Source: CALREJ01 sp964533375 (GTDB taxonomy: Bacteria > Patescibacteriota > Gracilibacteria > Peribacterales > Peribacteraceae). From it: a DNA stretch of 64,000 nucleotides. Positions within the stretch are counted from its first letter, which is position 1; every line of letters begins with the position of its first letter. Positions 1-7,545 of the stretch are shown here, one piece after another. The notes beneath the pieces were generated by a model. It saw nothing but the letters and a program-made list of their open reading frames with translations, ran no database searches and was not told the origin of the DNA. Location of the stretch: assembly GCA_964533375.1 (NCBI GenBank), contig CAZHLW010000002.1, positions 124,001 to 188,000 of the forward strand, written 5' to 3'. Made by a program: the position numbers and the translations under genes.

Positions 1-2
1 AA

Positions 3-956
3 CTCGACGGCATGCCAAAACCGCTCGTCGACTTTGCCGATATCCGCGGTCAGGAGATCGCCAAGCGCGCGCTCGAAATTGCAGCGGCAGGCGGCCACAA
101 TGTGCTCCTGAGCGGCGCACCGGGTTCCGGGAAAACGCTGCTGGCACAGGCTCTTCGCGGTATTCTGCCACCACTGTCTCGGGAGGAATCATTGGAAGTC
201 ACACAAATCTATTCCGTCGCAAATCTGCTGCCGAGCGATATGCCGCTTGTCCGCGAACGGCCGTTCCGCCTTATTCATCATACTGCGAGCGGCGTCTCCA
301 TTGTAGGCGGCGGACAAATTCCCGGCCCGGGCGAAATCAGTCTGGCACACAAAGGCGTGCTCTTTCTGGATGAACTCGCGGAATTCCCCGCACAGGTTTT
401 GGAAGTCCTGCGCCAGCCGCTGGAAGACCGCCGCATCACCATCACCCGCGCGCAAGGCAGTGTGACCTTTCCGGCTGATGTGTTGCTCGTGGCCGCTATG
501 AACCCACCGCAGTACTCAACTGGCAGCGCATCGCGCATGCAACGCAGAATCAGTGCGCCATTTCTGGATCGCATGGACCTCACGATTGATGTGCGGGCTG
601 TACCGATTGAAGACCTTGCCCAGCAACCGCGCACCACCGGCGACAGCACACGGGTTATTTTGGACAGAGTCATCCGCGCCCGGGAAAAGCAGATTATCCG
701 TTTCAAAAATCTACCCATCAGCACCAACAAAGAAATGGGCGTCCGTGAGCTGCGGGATTTTTGCGCCATCAACAAAGAGGCAGAGGCACTCCTCAAACAA
801 GCCGCTGAACGTCTGAGTTTGTCTGCACGAACGTATCATCGAACCATCAAGGTAGCGCGGACGATTGCGGATTTGGCAGGGTGTGATGCGATTGAAACGG
901 CGCATATTGCGGAGGCTCTGCAATTCAGACAGAACGTAGGTCTAGGAGAAACGTAG
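3..956 (+). CDS. ComM/YifB-family Mg-chelatase-like AAA+ ATPase, 5' end cut by the window
   Basis: The reading frame is open to the left edge, so the N-terminal domain (about 190 residues in full-length relatives) is missing. Seen: Walker A (GAPGSGKT), Walker B with GVLFLDELAEF, the sensor segment VAAMNP, an arginine region (RMQRRISAPFLDRMDL) and the C-terminal helical Mg_chelatase_C domain ending in AEALQFR. Family knowledge: ComM is a branch-migration helicase that helps integrate DNA taken up during transformation, which fits the pilus and ComEC-like genes nearby. Odd: the cysteine cluster that usually follows AAMNP (CPCG...C.C) is absent and the loop is shortened to about 15 residues. An internal ATG at 12 is probably not the start. 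Confidence 0.88.
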   Translation, partial: LDGMPKPLVDFADIRGQEIAKRALEIAAAGGHNVLLSGAPGSGKTLLAQALRGILPPLSREESLEVTQIYSVANLLPSDMPLVRERPFRLIHHTASGVSIVGGGQIPGPGEISLAHKGVLFLDELAEFPAQVLEVLRQPLEDRRITITRAQGSVTFPADVLLVAAMNPPQYSTGSASRMQRRISAPFLDRMDLTIDVRAVPIEDLAQQPRTTGDSTRVILDRVIRAREKQIIRFKNLPISTNKEMGVRELRDFCAINKEAEALLKQAAERLSLSARTYHRTIKVARTIADLAGCDAIETAHIAEALQFRQNVGLGET

Positions 957-959
957 ATT

Positions 960-985
960 GGGTTAGGGTTAGGGTTGGGGTTAGG
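960..985 (+). repeat. Telomere-like GGGTTA array (left arm)
   Basis: Four G-tracts spaced by TTA/TT immediately after the ComM-like stop codon. The array is the inverted partner of 1370-1396, and the two enclose a four-helix-bundle gene. The four tracts meet the usual G-quadruplex pattern. Confidence 0.85.
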
Positions 986-1002
986 TTTTTTCTTTTTTCT
1001 TT

Positions 1003-1374
1003 ATGGCAGCAACAGGATCATTTACGGACATGAACATATGGAAAGTTGGCATGGAACTTGTAAAAGAGGTCTATGCAATCACGAGATGTTTTCCATACAG
1101 CGAACGTTTTGGATTAATCTCACAGATTCAAAAGGCTGTTACGAGCATTCTTGCAAATTTTGCTGAGGGATACGGGAGATGTAGTAATGATGACAAGGCC
1201 TATAAATACACTATTGCAAGAGGTGAATGCTTTGAAGTGAAGGCATTTTTGTTTGTTGCAATTGAACTTCAATTTATTTCCTACACAAGAGCAGAGAAAG
1301 CTCTCCATCTGGCTGATGAAGTAGGAAAATTATTGAACGGCTTACTACGAACCTATAAAAAATTCCCGTCCTAA
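1003..1374 (+). CDS. Four-helix-bundle protein (S23 / 23S rRNA intervening-sequence protein family)
   Basis: A 123-residue, all-helical protein. Recognisable family signatures are DMNIWKVGMELVKEVY near the N-terminus, FGLISQIQKA, the hallmark ILANFAEGYGR around residues 49-59, and an acidic helix GECFEVKAFL. The family includes proteins encoded in 23S rRNA intervening sequences, and Avd of diversity-generating retroelements has the same fold. No biochemical role is established for stand-alone copies. The gene sits alone between inverted GGGTTA arrays, and its TAA stop (1372-1374) is supplied by the right array. A second family member at 58694 is also flanked by inverted arrays, of a different word. 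Composition is more AT-rich than the neighbours, consistent with transfer. Confidence 0.85.
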   Translation: MAATGSFTDMNIWKVGMELVKEVYAITRCFPYSERFGLISQIQKAVTSILANFAEGYGRCSNDDKAYKYTIARGECFEVKAFLFVAIELQFISYTRAEKALHLADEVGKLLNGLLRTYKKFPS

Positions 1375-1396
1375 CCCTGGCCCTAACCCTAACCCT
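1370..1396 (+). repeat. CCCTAA array (right arm), inverted partner of 960-985
   Basis: CCTAACCCTGGCCCTAACCC and a further CTAACCCT. Four C-tracts give a G-quadruplex pattern on the minus strand. The array overlaps the stop codon of the enclosed gene and ends 16 bp before the next start codon. Confidence 0.85.
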
Positions 1397-1412
1397 CCAG
1401 TACGCTCTCTCT

Positions 1413-2276
1413 ATGCGATCACGTTTTTCTCTATCCATAGGCATTCTTACAGCAATCCTCCCATTAGTCGCTCTCGCAGCATTCAAGAGTCCCAGCAGTT
1501 TACTCGCTTCGATTCACTTCAAGGGTCAGCCACTGAATATCTCCTACGAGACTCACGTTGAATCCGAGGAATTCAGAGGGTCTGCGTGGGTGAAGGGGCA
1601 AGTTCAGGCAAGCAAAGATATTAAAAGTGTGAAGGCTGCGCTGCGTCTGACTGCCGACTTTGCCATGAACGATCTGCAGGTATCCCGCGTCAGCAGCCAG
1701 ATCCGGATTGTGGATGGCATGCTGTACGTGCGGATCGACCGGTTGAGCGGAGGGATGACAGAGGCATTTGGCATGCTGACCGCAGACATCAAGAGCAATG
1801 AATGGTACGCCGTGCCACTGGAAGAGACTGCCGCAAAGGAACTCACCGACGAAGGGCTCAATCAGGAAGAAGTGAAGAAGATTGTCGCACAACTTGTCGA
1901 TGCGCTTTTTGGAATGACGACGCAGACGAACGGATCAATCGTAACATATTCACTGAAGCCAAAAGCTACCGCGGCACAGGAACTGGTCGATGCTATTCAT
2001 GCGATCGATAAAGACAAAGGCTACGATCCGAGCGATGTGAGCGTGGCGGAAATCCGAAATATCCTGAAGCGACTTAATGTGCATATCAAAGTTGTGGCCA
2101 CCACAAAAGACGAGCCGAAAATGGCGAAATTCTATGCGTCCTATACTCACGACAAATTCCCGCTGACGATTGTGCTGCAGGGATCCGCCGTACCGCGCAG
2201 ACTCCCCGTATCAGTCCAAAAGCCGCCTGAATCGCTTATTAAAACGGATGACTGGATGAGTGAAGGCTCCCGCTGA
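1413..2276 (+). CDS. Hypothetical secreted protein
   Basis: A 287-residue protein of unknown function. The N-terminus (RSRF, then about 17 hydrophobic residues, LALAAF) is a good Sec signal peptide, so the protein is probably exported or membrane-anchored. The mature part alternates beta-strand-like segments with a charged helical stretch (around 130-160, TDEGLNQEEVKKIVAQLVDA). The overall pattern resembles lipoprotein-like domains that bind hydrophobic ligands, but I cannot assign a family. The ATG lies 16 bp after the telomere-like array, so the promoter must lie within or upstream of that repeat. The 3' end lies 13 bp before the chosen pyrF start. Confidence 0.75.
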   Translation: MRSRFSLSIGILTAILPLVALAAFKSPSSLLASIHFKGQPLNISYETHVESEEFRGSAWVKGQVQASKDIKSVKAALRLTADFAMNDLQVSRVSSQIRIVDGMLYVRIDRLSGGMTEAFGMLTADIKSNEWYAVPLEETAAKELTDEGLNQEEVKKIVAQLVDALFGMTTQTNGSIVTYSLKPKATAAQELVDAIHAIDKDKGYDPSDVSVAEIRNILKRLNVHIKVVATTKDEPKMAKFYASYTHDKFPLTIVLQGSAVPRRLPVSVQKPPESLIKTDDWMSEGSR

Positions 2277-2289
2277 TACACTGCCCTCC

Positions 2290-3132
2290 ATGCACTTCGC
2301 CGATGCCCTCACTGCCGCCACCCTCAAAAAGTCCGCCGTCTGCGTTGGGCTCGATCCTGCCATCAGTAAACTCCCCGAAGGTATCAGCCGCGATGCGCGA
2401 GGAGTGCTCAATTTCAATAAAGGAATTATTGATGCGACTGCGGACATTGCATCGTGCGTGAAGCCGCAGCTTGCGTACTACGAGGTGCTGGGGTGGGAGG
2501 GGATGAAAGTCTTTTGGGAGACATGCGCGTATGCCAAAGAGAAAGGCTTACTGGTGATTGCAGACGGCAAGCGCAACGATATTGGATCAACCTGCGAAGC
2601 CTATGCCGATGCTTATTTGTACAAAGGAAGCGCGGTAGATGCTCTCACTGTAACTCCGTATTTGGGCAGTGATGGCATTACGCCGTTTATTGATCGTTGT
2701 GTAGAGAATGAGAAGGGAATCTTCGTGCTGGTAAAAACGAGTAATGAAAGTTCCGGCGATCTGCAGGACCTGCCGATTGGCGACGAAGTTGTGCACGAAC
2801 ATGTCGCGCAGCTGACGGAAGGCTGGGGGATGCACCACATCGGGCCCGAAACGAACTTGAGTTTTGTGGGAGCAGTTGTGGGTGCAACGTACCCCGAAGA
2901 GATGAAATATCTGCGCACGATCATGCCACACATCCCGTTTTTGATTCCCGGCTACGGCGCGCAGGGCGGCACAGCCGCCGATGTCGCTCATGGCTTTTTG
3001 CCGGATGGCACAGGCGCGATTGTGAACGCGGGACGCAGCATCATTTTTGCATCAAGCGGCGCCGACTGGCAGGACGCAGCGCGAACGGCCGCCATTCAGA
3101 TGGCAGCTGAACTGAAGGATGTTTTAAAATAA
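2290..3132 (+). CDS. pyrF: Orotidine-5'-phosphate decarboxylase, type 2
   Basis: Converts OMP to UMP, the last step of de novo UMP synthesis, in the cytoplasm. Seen: VCVGLDPAISKLP near the N-terminus, the catalytic signature IADGKRNDIGSTCEAYA (Lys and paired Asp), DALTVTPYLGSDGI, and the phosphate-binding end FLIPGYGAQGG with VNAGRSIIFA. The length of 280 residues suits the longer type 2 subfamily. I chose the ATG at 2290, which begins the conserved sequence. An in-frame ATG at 2260 would overlap the upstream gene by 17 bp. Pathway partners pyrC and pyrB are in the same window but 45-50 kb away. Confidence 0.95.
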   Translation: MHFADALTAATLKKSAVCVGLDPAISKLPEGISRDARGVLNFNKGIIDATADIASCVKPQLAYYEVLGWEGMKVFWETCAYAKEKGLLVIADGKRNDIGSTCEAYADAYLYKGSAVDALTVTPYLGSDGITPFIDRCVENEKGIFVLVKTSNESSGDLQDLPIGDEVVHEHVAQLTEGWGMHHIGPETNLSFVGAVVGATYPEEMKYLRTIMPHIPFLIPGYGAQGGTAADVAHGFLPDGTGAIVNAGRSIIFASSGADWQDAARTAAIQMAAELKDVLK

Positions 3133-3135
3133 AAC

Positions 3136-3154
3136 CCCATAACCCATAACTAAC
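3136..3154 (+). repeat. CCCATAA heptamer array
   Basis: About 2.7 copies of CCCATAA between the convergent 3' ends of pyrF and the SLH gene. It ends directly before the SLH stop codon at 3156-3158. Confidence 0.7.
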
Positions 3155-3155
3155 G

Positions 3156-4892
3156 TCACGGCGTGACCGTCCACACCGTTCCGTTTTCAAACGGCACATC
3201 CGCTTCAACCCAGTTGTAGCGTCCGGAGCTGTCTTCCCATTGCAGGGCACCGTTCTGGCCGATTTTGCCACGTCCGGCGAACATGATTTGCAATGTTCCG
3301 GATGGCGTTCCTGCAGGCAAACTGACATCACCGTAGACAGACAGGATCAGTGGAACACTGAACACGGAACGGAAGCTGTCAGGCATGTTTGCACAGACCA
3401 CGCGGCTCATTTGAGAAGGATCCACACCGCAGTCTGCCTGTTCAACAGGAGCGGACCCGCCAATGCGGATATTACTGACGATCACATTGGTTGATGTCAG
3501 GGTGAATTCCAAACTCTTAACACGCAGCGCACCACCGGTCATCGTCTGGCCGCTGACAGCGAAACGTCCGAGTAAACGGTTGCTGGCTGCTTTCATGGTT
3601 GATGCGCCCGATCCTGCATTTCTGACACCTGTCATACGCGCATCGGTTGTCTGATGCTGCGGGTAGTGCGTGTCGGTCGGCACAAGGTTCTTGGATGCAT
3701 TGGTGGCAACACCGCTTAGAGTAATGGAGAAGGTTTCAATGCCGTCCACAAATTCGTTGGAAACACCGCCATTGGTACGGTCAAACAGGTTATACCGAAC
3801 GCCGAGGACTGTCGGCACACCGCGAAGGAGTTTGAAGGTGCTCGTATCCGGCAGCGCTGCACGCCACTTACGGCGGTCAGAGTTGTTATCAGTGCCAAGC
3901 ACAAGCGTAGCCACTTCGGTACCGTTTGCATCGACCAGCGTCATACTTGAGATGGACTTCACTTCCTTGCGAAGCACAATATCCACAAAGCGCAGCAGTC
4001 CGTCTTCATCCGGCGCTGTGAATGTTCCATCCACCACAACCGGTGTGCGGGTGCCTGTCAGGAGGAAATGAGACATGGCAGGGAAGAGTGCAGTGACGGA
4101 GGAGGATGAAGAAGACGAAGAGGACGAAGATGACAAAGAAGACGAGGATGACGATGAACTTACTGATGATGCGCTACTTGATGAAGACGACGAGGAAGAG
4201 GAGCTGCTGGATGTCATATCTTCGCCGCGCTCAAACGCCAGGTACTCCGGCAATTCGTTGTCGTTCCACGCACGGAAGCTGGCTGCCAAACGTGCAACCT
4301 GGCCGCGTGTCAGAGGAATATTCATTGCCATGTTTCCCGGCATCAGAAGGCCTTCAGCTGCTGCCCAGTCGGTGTATTGTTCATACCACGGTGCTCCGTC
4401 TTCATACGTCTTGTACTGCGCACATTCGCCGCGTGCCCCTTCGTCCAGACAGAGCACAGGATACGGACTGTACATTTCAGACAGCATCTTGAGCGCCTCC
4501 GCGTAGTTCACGGTATTTGCAGGCCGGAAGAACCCGTCCGGGTAACCGCCAACCACGTTGCGCACCTTTGCCAGACACACATACCTGCTGAACCACTCCG
4601 CCTTCTTCACATCCGGAAAACAGCTCTGCGCATCGGAATCGGTCACCACAATATCCGGATGGCTTGCAAACAGAATCTTCAAAAACTCCGCACGGTTCAC
4701 AGGCCTCGTGGGTGCAAATGTTCCATCAGGATTACCCTGCACAGCCGCCAGATTCGTGAGCACACTGATTCCCGCAGTCTCCGCTCTGCTAAACGGCGCA
4801 TCTTTGTACCGGCTGGTTACGTCGGAAAAGTCCAACGCAAACGTCGTGAGCGGAAGTGTCAGTAAACCAAGAAAGAGGGCGGCGCGTTTCAT
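3156..4892 (-). CDS. S-layer-homology (SLH) surface protein with poly-serine linker
   Basis: 578 residues from the ATG at 4892, which begins a clear signal peptide (MKRAALFLGLLTLPLTTFA). Three SLH repeats follow: residues about 20-75 (NPDGTFAPTRPVNRAEFLKI), 85-145 (GGYPDGFFRPANTVNYAEAL) and 150-210. SLH domains bind secondary cell-wall polymer and anchor proteins to the envelope. Residues about 228-265 are almost pure serine. The remaining 310 residues are beta-rich and unassigned, presumably the surface-exposed part. The longer in-frame start at 4997 is rejected because it would bury the signal peptide and the -10 box at 4901-4906. A second SLH protein lies at 11089-12285. Confidence 0.88.
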   Translation of the reverse strand: MKRAALFLGLLTLPLTTFALDFSDVTSRYKDAPFSRAETAGISVLTNLAAVQGNPDGTFAPTRPVNRAEFLKILFASHPDIVVTDSDAQSCFPDVKKAEWFSRYVCLAKVRNVVGGYPDGFFRPANTVNYAEALKMLSEMYSPYPVLCLDEGARGECAQYKTYEDGAPWYEQYTDWAAAEGLLMPGNMAMNIPLTRGQVARLAASFRAWNDNELPEYLAFERGEDMTSSSSSSSSSSSSSASSVSSSSSSSSLSSSSSSSSSSSSVTALFPAMSHFLLTGTRTPVVVDGTFTAPDEDGLLRFVDIVLRKEVKSISSMTLVDANGTEVATLVLGTDNNSDRRKWRAALPDTSTFKLLRGVPTVLGVRYNLFDRTNGGVSNEFVDGIETFSITLSGVATNASKNLVPTDTHYPQHQTTDARMTGVRNAGSGASTMKAASNRLLGRFAVSGQTMTGGALRVKSLEFTLTSTNVIVSNIRIGGSAPVEQADCGVDPSQMSRVVCANMPDSFRSVFSVPLILSVYGDVSLPAGTPSGTLQIMFAGRGKIGQNGALQWEDSSGRYNWVEADVPFENGTVWTVTP

Positions 4893-4900
4893 AGTGCTAA

Positions 4901-4906
4901 ACTTTA
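4901..4906 (-). promoter_or_regulatory. -10 box for the SLH gene, leaderless start
   Basis: Minus-strand TAAAGT, 8 nt before ATG 4892. A TAGCCA hexamer lies 17 bp further upstream, matching 4 of 6 positions of TTGACA. Transcription would begin about at the start codon. Confidence 0.45.
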
Positions 4907-5034
4907 CCAGAAACCGGAAGACGTGGCTAAAAAATGCTTGAACTTTTTGGAGAAGACAGCTGTGGTATGCGAAGGAAGTTGAACACAAAGAATCCATTTG
5001 CCGGAATATTTTTCGGGAGTAGCGTTGCTGATTG

Positions 5035-5421
5035 ATGGCATCTGACCCACAACGCCGGTTTTCATTTCCAGAGATAGAGCATGATGGGAATGATGTGATC
5101 AGTGAACAGCAGGCTCAAATTCTGGCTGCAGATTTACAGAGGCTGAATGAGGAAATTCGTAAAAAGTGGGAGCAGATTCACGACAGAGTTCTTGCCATTG
5201 CGGGAGTCAGCGGATGTTCATTTCCTGCGCCCTGGGGCCCTTCTGGCAGTATTACGATTACTATGGATCCTGCCACGCAACCGAACGATCTGGAGGAAAT
5301 ACAGCGAGAGGTTGAAGCGGTATGCGGAACACTGATGAGCTATATGAAATTCCAATATAGTGGCCCTCTGCTGGGCGTAGAGGACGACGATGTTGTTTCT
5401 CTGCAATTCCGGGCTGCTTAA
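5035..5421 (+). CDS. Hypothetical protein, 128 residues
   Basis: No family recognised. The N-terminal half is a charged amphipathic helix (residues about 25-50, QQAQILAADLQRLNEEIRKK). The C-terminal half alternates beta strands with helices, including a GPSGSITITMDP strand and DLEEIQREVEAVCGTL. I chose the ATG at 5035; a TTG codon directly in front of it would also be possible. The gene stands alone and is followed immediately by a strong inverted repeat that could end its transcript. Confidence 0.6.
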   Translation: MASDPQRRFSFPEIEHDGNDVISEQQAQILAADLQRLNEEIRKKWEQIHDRVLAIAGVSGCSFPAPWGPSGSITITMDPATQPNDLEEIQREVEAVCGTLMSYMKFQYSGPLLGVEDDDVVSLQFRAA

Positions 5422-5424
5422 AAA

Positions 5425-5565
5425 AGAGCGTCCTGTCCGCGGAGACTCTTTTATGGCTTACTTACACGAATGTGCAAGGGCCGTGGTTCATGCATTGCTC
5501 TAAAGGGCGCAATGCAGTTCCAAGAGCAAGGTTTGCAGTTTCCATTTATAGGACAGGCGCGCTCT
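5425..5565. ncRNA. Candidate structured RNA or long terminator between convergent genes
   Basis: The outer arms at 5425-5438 (AGAGCGTCCTGTCC) and 5551-5565 (GGACAGGCGCGCTCT) are near-perfect inverted complements. Inside lie a second inverted repeat (TGCATTGC / GCAATGCA, about 5493-5517) and a local hairpin right after the upstream stop codon (AAAAGAG ... CTCTTTT). The shape, a closing stem with an inner hairpin over about 140 nt, resembles a small structured RNA such as 6S. No conserved sequence proves this, and it may simply be a bidirectional terminator. Confidence 0.35.
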
Positions 5566-5604
5566 GGAGAGTTTTATGCCTTTATTGGAAAAACGTCAAT
5601 AGCC

Positions 5605-6138
5605 TTATAGAACCATCTTCTCCACCGTATTCCAATTCCGGGTTGTGAGGTTTTTGCCGTATTCCTTCTCCAGGATCTTCATAGCATCGGTCGTGTTTTT
5701 TGTGTCGGCTACGGTCAGGACGCTGCAGATACAGGAATCATCGACACTGAGAATGCGATACAACTTGTCCTCTGATGTGTAGGGAATTTTGAGTTTGCTC
5801 GTCGGCTTATCAGATACAAAGGTAACGTAGAGACGTGTGGCGGGTGTCACTTTGATGTCTTTAAAGGGATTGGCTTTGATGAGTTTTTCGATGTTGGCGA
5901 TTGAACGGATAATCGTGCGTGATTCAAACCCGAATGTTTTTTCAAACTGTGCTTCGAATGTTTTCTTGATCGCGCTCGTGGATGTCGTCTCTGCATCGAA
6001 CATCGCGTTGCCGCTATTCAGCAGCGTTTTGACATTCGTGTATCCCATTTTTTCCATCATCTTTTTCAAATCCGCCATGGGAACTTTCTTGTTTCCACCA
6101 ACGTTGATTCCACGGAGGAGGGCGACGTAGCGGGGCAT
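5605..6138 (-). CDS. DUF1697 family protein
   Basis: 177 residues, matching the usual DUF1697 length. The start MPRYVALLRGINVGGNKKVP and the following MADLKKMMEKMGYTNVKTLL with NSGNAMF are the family signature. The C-terminal end MEKEYGK...TTRNWNTVEKM is also typical. The function of the family is unknown. The ATG at 6138 is chosen because the conserved N-terminus starts there and a TATACT box lies 7 nt upstream. It follows the MTHFR-like gene on the same strand with a 25-bp gap but appears to have its own promoter. Confidence 0.88.
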   Translation of the reverse strand: MPRYVALLRGINVGGNKKVPMADLKKMMEKMGYTNVKTLLNSGNAMFDAETTSTSAIKKTFEAQFEKTFGFESRTIIRSIANIEKLIKANPFKDIKVTPATRLYVTFVSDKPTSKLKIPYTSEDKLYRILSVDDSCICSVLTVADTKNTTDAMKILEKEYGKNLTTRNWNTVEKMVL

Positions 6139-6145
6139 AGCTAAA

Positions 6146-6151
6146 AGTATA
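6146..6151 (-). promoter_or_regulatory. -10 box, leaderless start of the DUF1697 gene
   Basis: Minus-strand TATACT exactly 7 nt before ATG 6138, so the predicted transcription start coincides with the start codon. Confidence 0.5.
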
Positions 6152-6163
6152 GCGTAGACCTTT

Positions 6164-6961
6164 TTAATCGCGATTGTTTTCGGAGAGCTTAAAAATCTCT
6201 TCCAGATCAGCAAGTGTGCCGCGCATCAACATGATGTACGTGGAATATCCTTCCTGTTTTGCGAGCCGGAATATTTCCGCTGCCTGCGCGATACTGTTAC
6301 GACGAATGACATCATCGCTTTCACCGGACGGCAGATGTTTCTCCGGTACCTGGTTTGTCGTGCGCCAGTAGTCTCTGCTCTTTGCACTCGTAACCCAGGT
6401 GATTCCTGCGTACAGCGCCTCTTTTGAAAAAGGCTCACTCTGCTTTCCCAGACTACCAAGCACTTCCGGATGAAACACGGGTTGAGTGAATGCACTGTCC
6501 ACTACACCGCGTTTAATTGCAGGCTGCTTCTTCCCCCAGCGACCCCACTCCGGCATATACAAATCAGCACCAGCAGCAATGTTGATTCCCATCGGACAAT
6601 CGATGGCATCGAGCACCTGATGCGCACAGGTGGCAGGTTCCTGGCCGGGATCGAAGGCATCACCGGTTACAAGCAAGGCGATGTCCACTCCGGCGGCAGC
6701 AAGCGTTTGAATACGTTCAATGTTGGCACCCACACTCCTCTCTTGTGTCCGTAAATGTAGTGCCAGTTTTTTCTCCGGCGAGAGACGCCCTGCTGCATGG
6801 AGTGTCATCAGCTCTTCAGGCGTAAGAAATGTACCCGTCTTGCGTTTCAGCTCAGGCAGATTGAATCCATCAAACGCAATATCTCTCTGTTCCAATGCTG
6901 CCATTTCCCCCTGAAGGGAATCTGCTGCTCTGGGAACCAGTTCAATGAAGGTCTCCTGCAT
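6164..6961 (-). CDS. Methylenetetrahydrofolate-reductase-like TIM-barrel protein
   Basis: 265 residues. Seen: a repeat-barrel pattern with LHLRTQERSVGANIERIQTL, IALLVTGDAFDPGQ (compare the MTHFR strand with conserved GD), GINIAAGADLYMPEW, and the strand DSAFTQPVFHPEVL, which matches the conserved Q-P-F of MTHFR. These support membership of the FAD-linked MTHFR superfamily, which reduces methylene-THF. The N-terminal catalytic Glu region is not convincingly recognisable and the protein is shorter than typical MetF (about 290-300), so the substrate is uncertain. It has its own TTGACA promoter. With the formaldehyde-activating-enzyme homologue at 39503 it is one of two C1-related genes in the window. 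Confidence 0.6.
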   Translation of the reverse strand: MQETFIELVPRAADSLQGEMAALEQRDIAFDGFNLPELKRKTGTFLTPEELMTLHAAGRLSPEKKLALHLRTQERSVGANIERIQTLAAAGVDIALLVTGDAFDPGQEPATCAHQVLDAIDCPMGINIAAGADLYMPEWGRWGKKQPAIKRGVVDSAFTQPVFHPEVLGSLGKQSEPFSKEALYAGITWVTSAKSRDYWRTTNQVPEKHLPSGESDDVIRRNSIAQAAEIFRLAKQEGYSTYIMLMRGTLADLEEIFKLSENNRD

Positions 6962-6966
6962 ACTTC

Positions 6967-6995
6967 TATTAAATACACTTTTTATATTTTGTCAA
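6967..6995 (-). promoter_or_regulatory. Sigma70-type promoter of the MTHFR-like gene
   Basis: Minus-strand TTGACA (6995-6990), 17-bp spacer, TTAATA (6972-6967), 5 nt before ATG 6961. It overlaps the gap after the upstream gene, so the MTHFR-like gene can be transcribed alone, with essentially no leader. Confidence 0.65.
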
Positions 6996-6996
6996 A

Positions 6997-7488
6997 CTAC
7001 AACCGCACCGGCAGATCCAACACACGTACGTCCTGGTTGACCGCTTTCAGGAATGTCTCGACTCCAGCATGGGAGATGACAAGAGACACCGTATTCACGA
7101 GAGGATGACAGTTAATACTCTCCGCATCCCACACGCGCTGATCAAAAATGACTTCCACATGATGGTCTGTGTCATTGATGAGCCCGAGCATCGTGACTGA
7201 TCCCGGTTCGACACCCAAGTATTCTTTCAGCAATTCCGGCCCGACGAACGATAAGCCTTTCACGCCAAGCAATATGCCAAGCGCTTTCAAATTCACACTT
7301 TTTTCATGGCCCACCACCACCAGGAAAAACCTCTTTTTCTTGTCGTCTTTCAGAAACAGATTTTTGGTAGATTCACCTGGAATTTTTTGTTCCAGCGCTT
7401 CGGATTCCTCGCAGGTGAAGACTGCAGGGTGTTCATGCTTTTCGTAGGCGATGCCATTTGCGTCGAGGAAGGTGAAGATATCGGGCAT
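6997..7488 (-). CDS. YbaK/ProX-type aminoacyl-tRNA deacylase (prolyl-tRNA editing family)
   Basis: 163 residues covering one YbaK/EbsC domain. Signatures: IAYEKHEHPAVFTCEESEA at the N-terminus, GESTKNLFLKDDKKKRFFLV, the conserved lysine strand VNLKALGILLG, the SVTMLGLIND segment, and CHPLVNTVSLVIS near the end. Family knowledge: these proteins hydrolyse mischarged tRNA (Ala- or Cys-tRNA-Pro) in the cytoplasm. The best match is the free-standing ProXp-ala/PrdX group. The ATG at 7488 is chosen over 7527 because the domain starts there and a TATGCT box lies 6 nt upstream. Confidence 0.85.
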   Translation of the reverse strand: MPDIFTFLDANGIAYEKHEHPAVFTCEESEALEQKIPGESTKNLFLKDDKKKRFFLVVVGHEKSVNLKALGILLGVKGLSFVGPELLKEYLGVEPGSVTMLGLINDTDHHVEVIFDQRVWDAESINCHPLVNTVSLVISHAGVETFLKAVNQDVRVLDLPVRL

Positions 7489-7494
7489 GCGAAG

Positions 7495-7500
7495 AGCATA
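7495..7500 (-). promoter_or_regulatory. -10 box, leaderless start of the deacylase gene
   Basis: Minus-strand TATGCT, 6 nt before ATG 7488. No good -35 hexamer is visible. Confidence 0.4.
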
Positions 7501-7545
7501 GTGGATTTCTCTGGATATTTGTAACATGCCGAGAATGACATTCGC

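Noticed and set aside
960..1396. Telomere repeats as evidence of eukaryotic contamination or a linear chromosome end
   Set aside because: The arrays are only about four units, lie inside continuous bacterial coding DNA and are part of a wider set of short-word arrays.
4075..4506. Open frame encoding a run of Glu/Asp residues on the plus strand
   Set aside because: It is the antisense shadow of the poly-serine linker of the SLH protein; serine codons read backwards give acidic codons.
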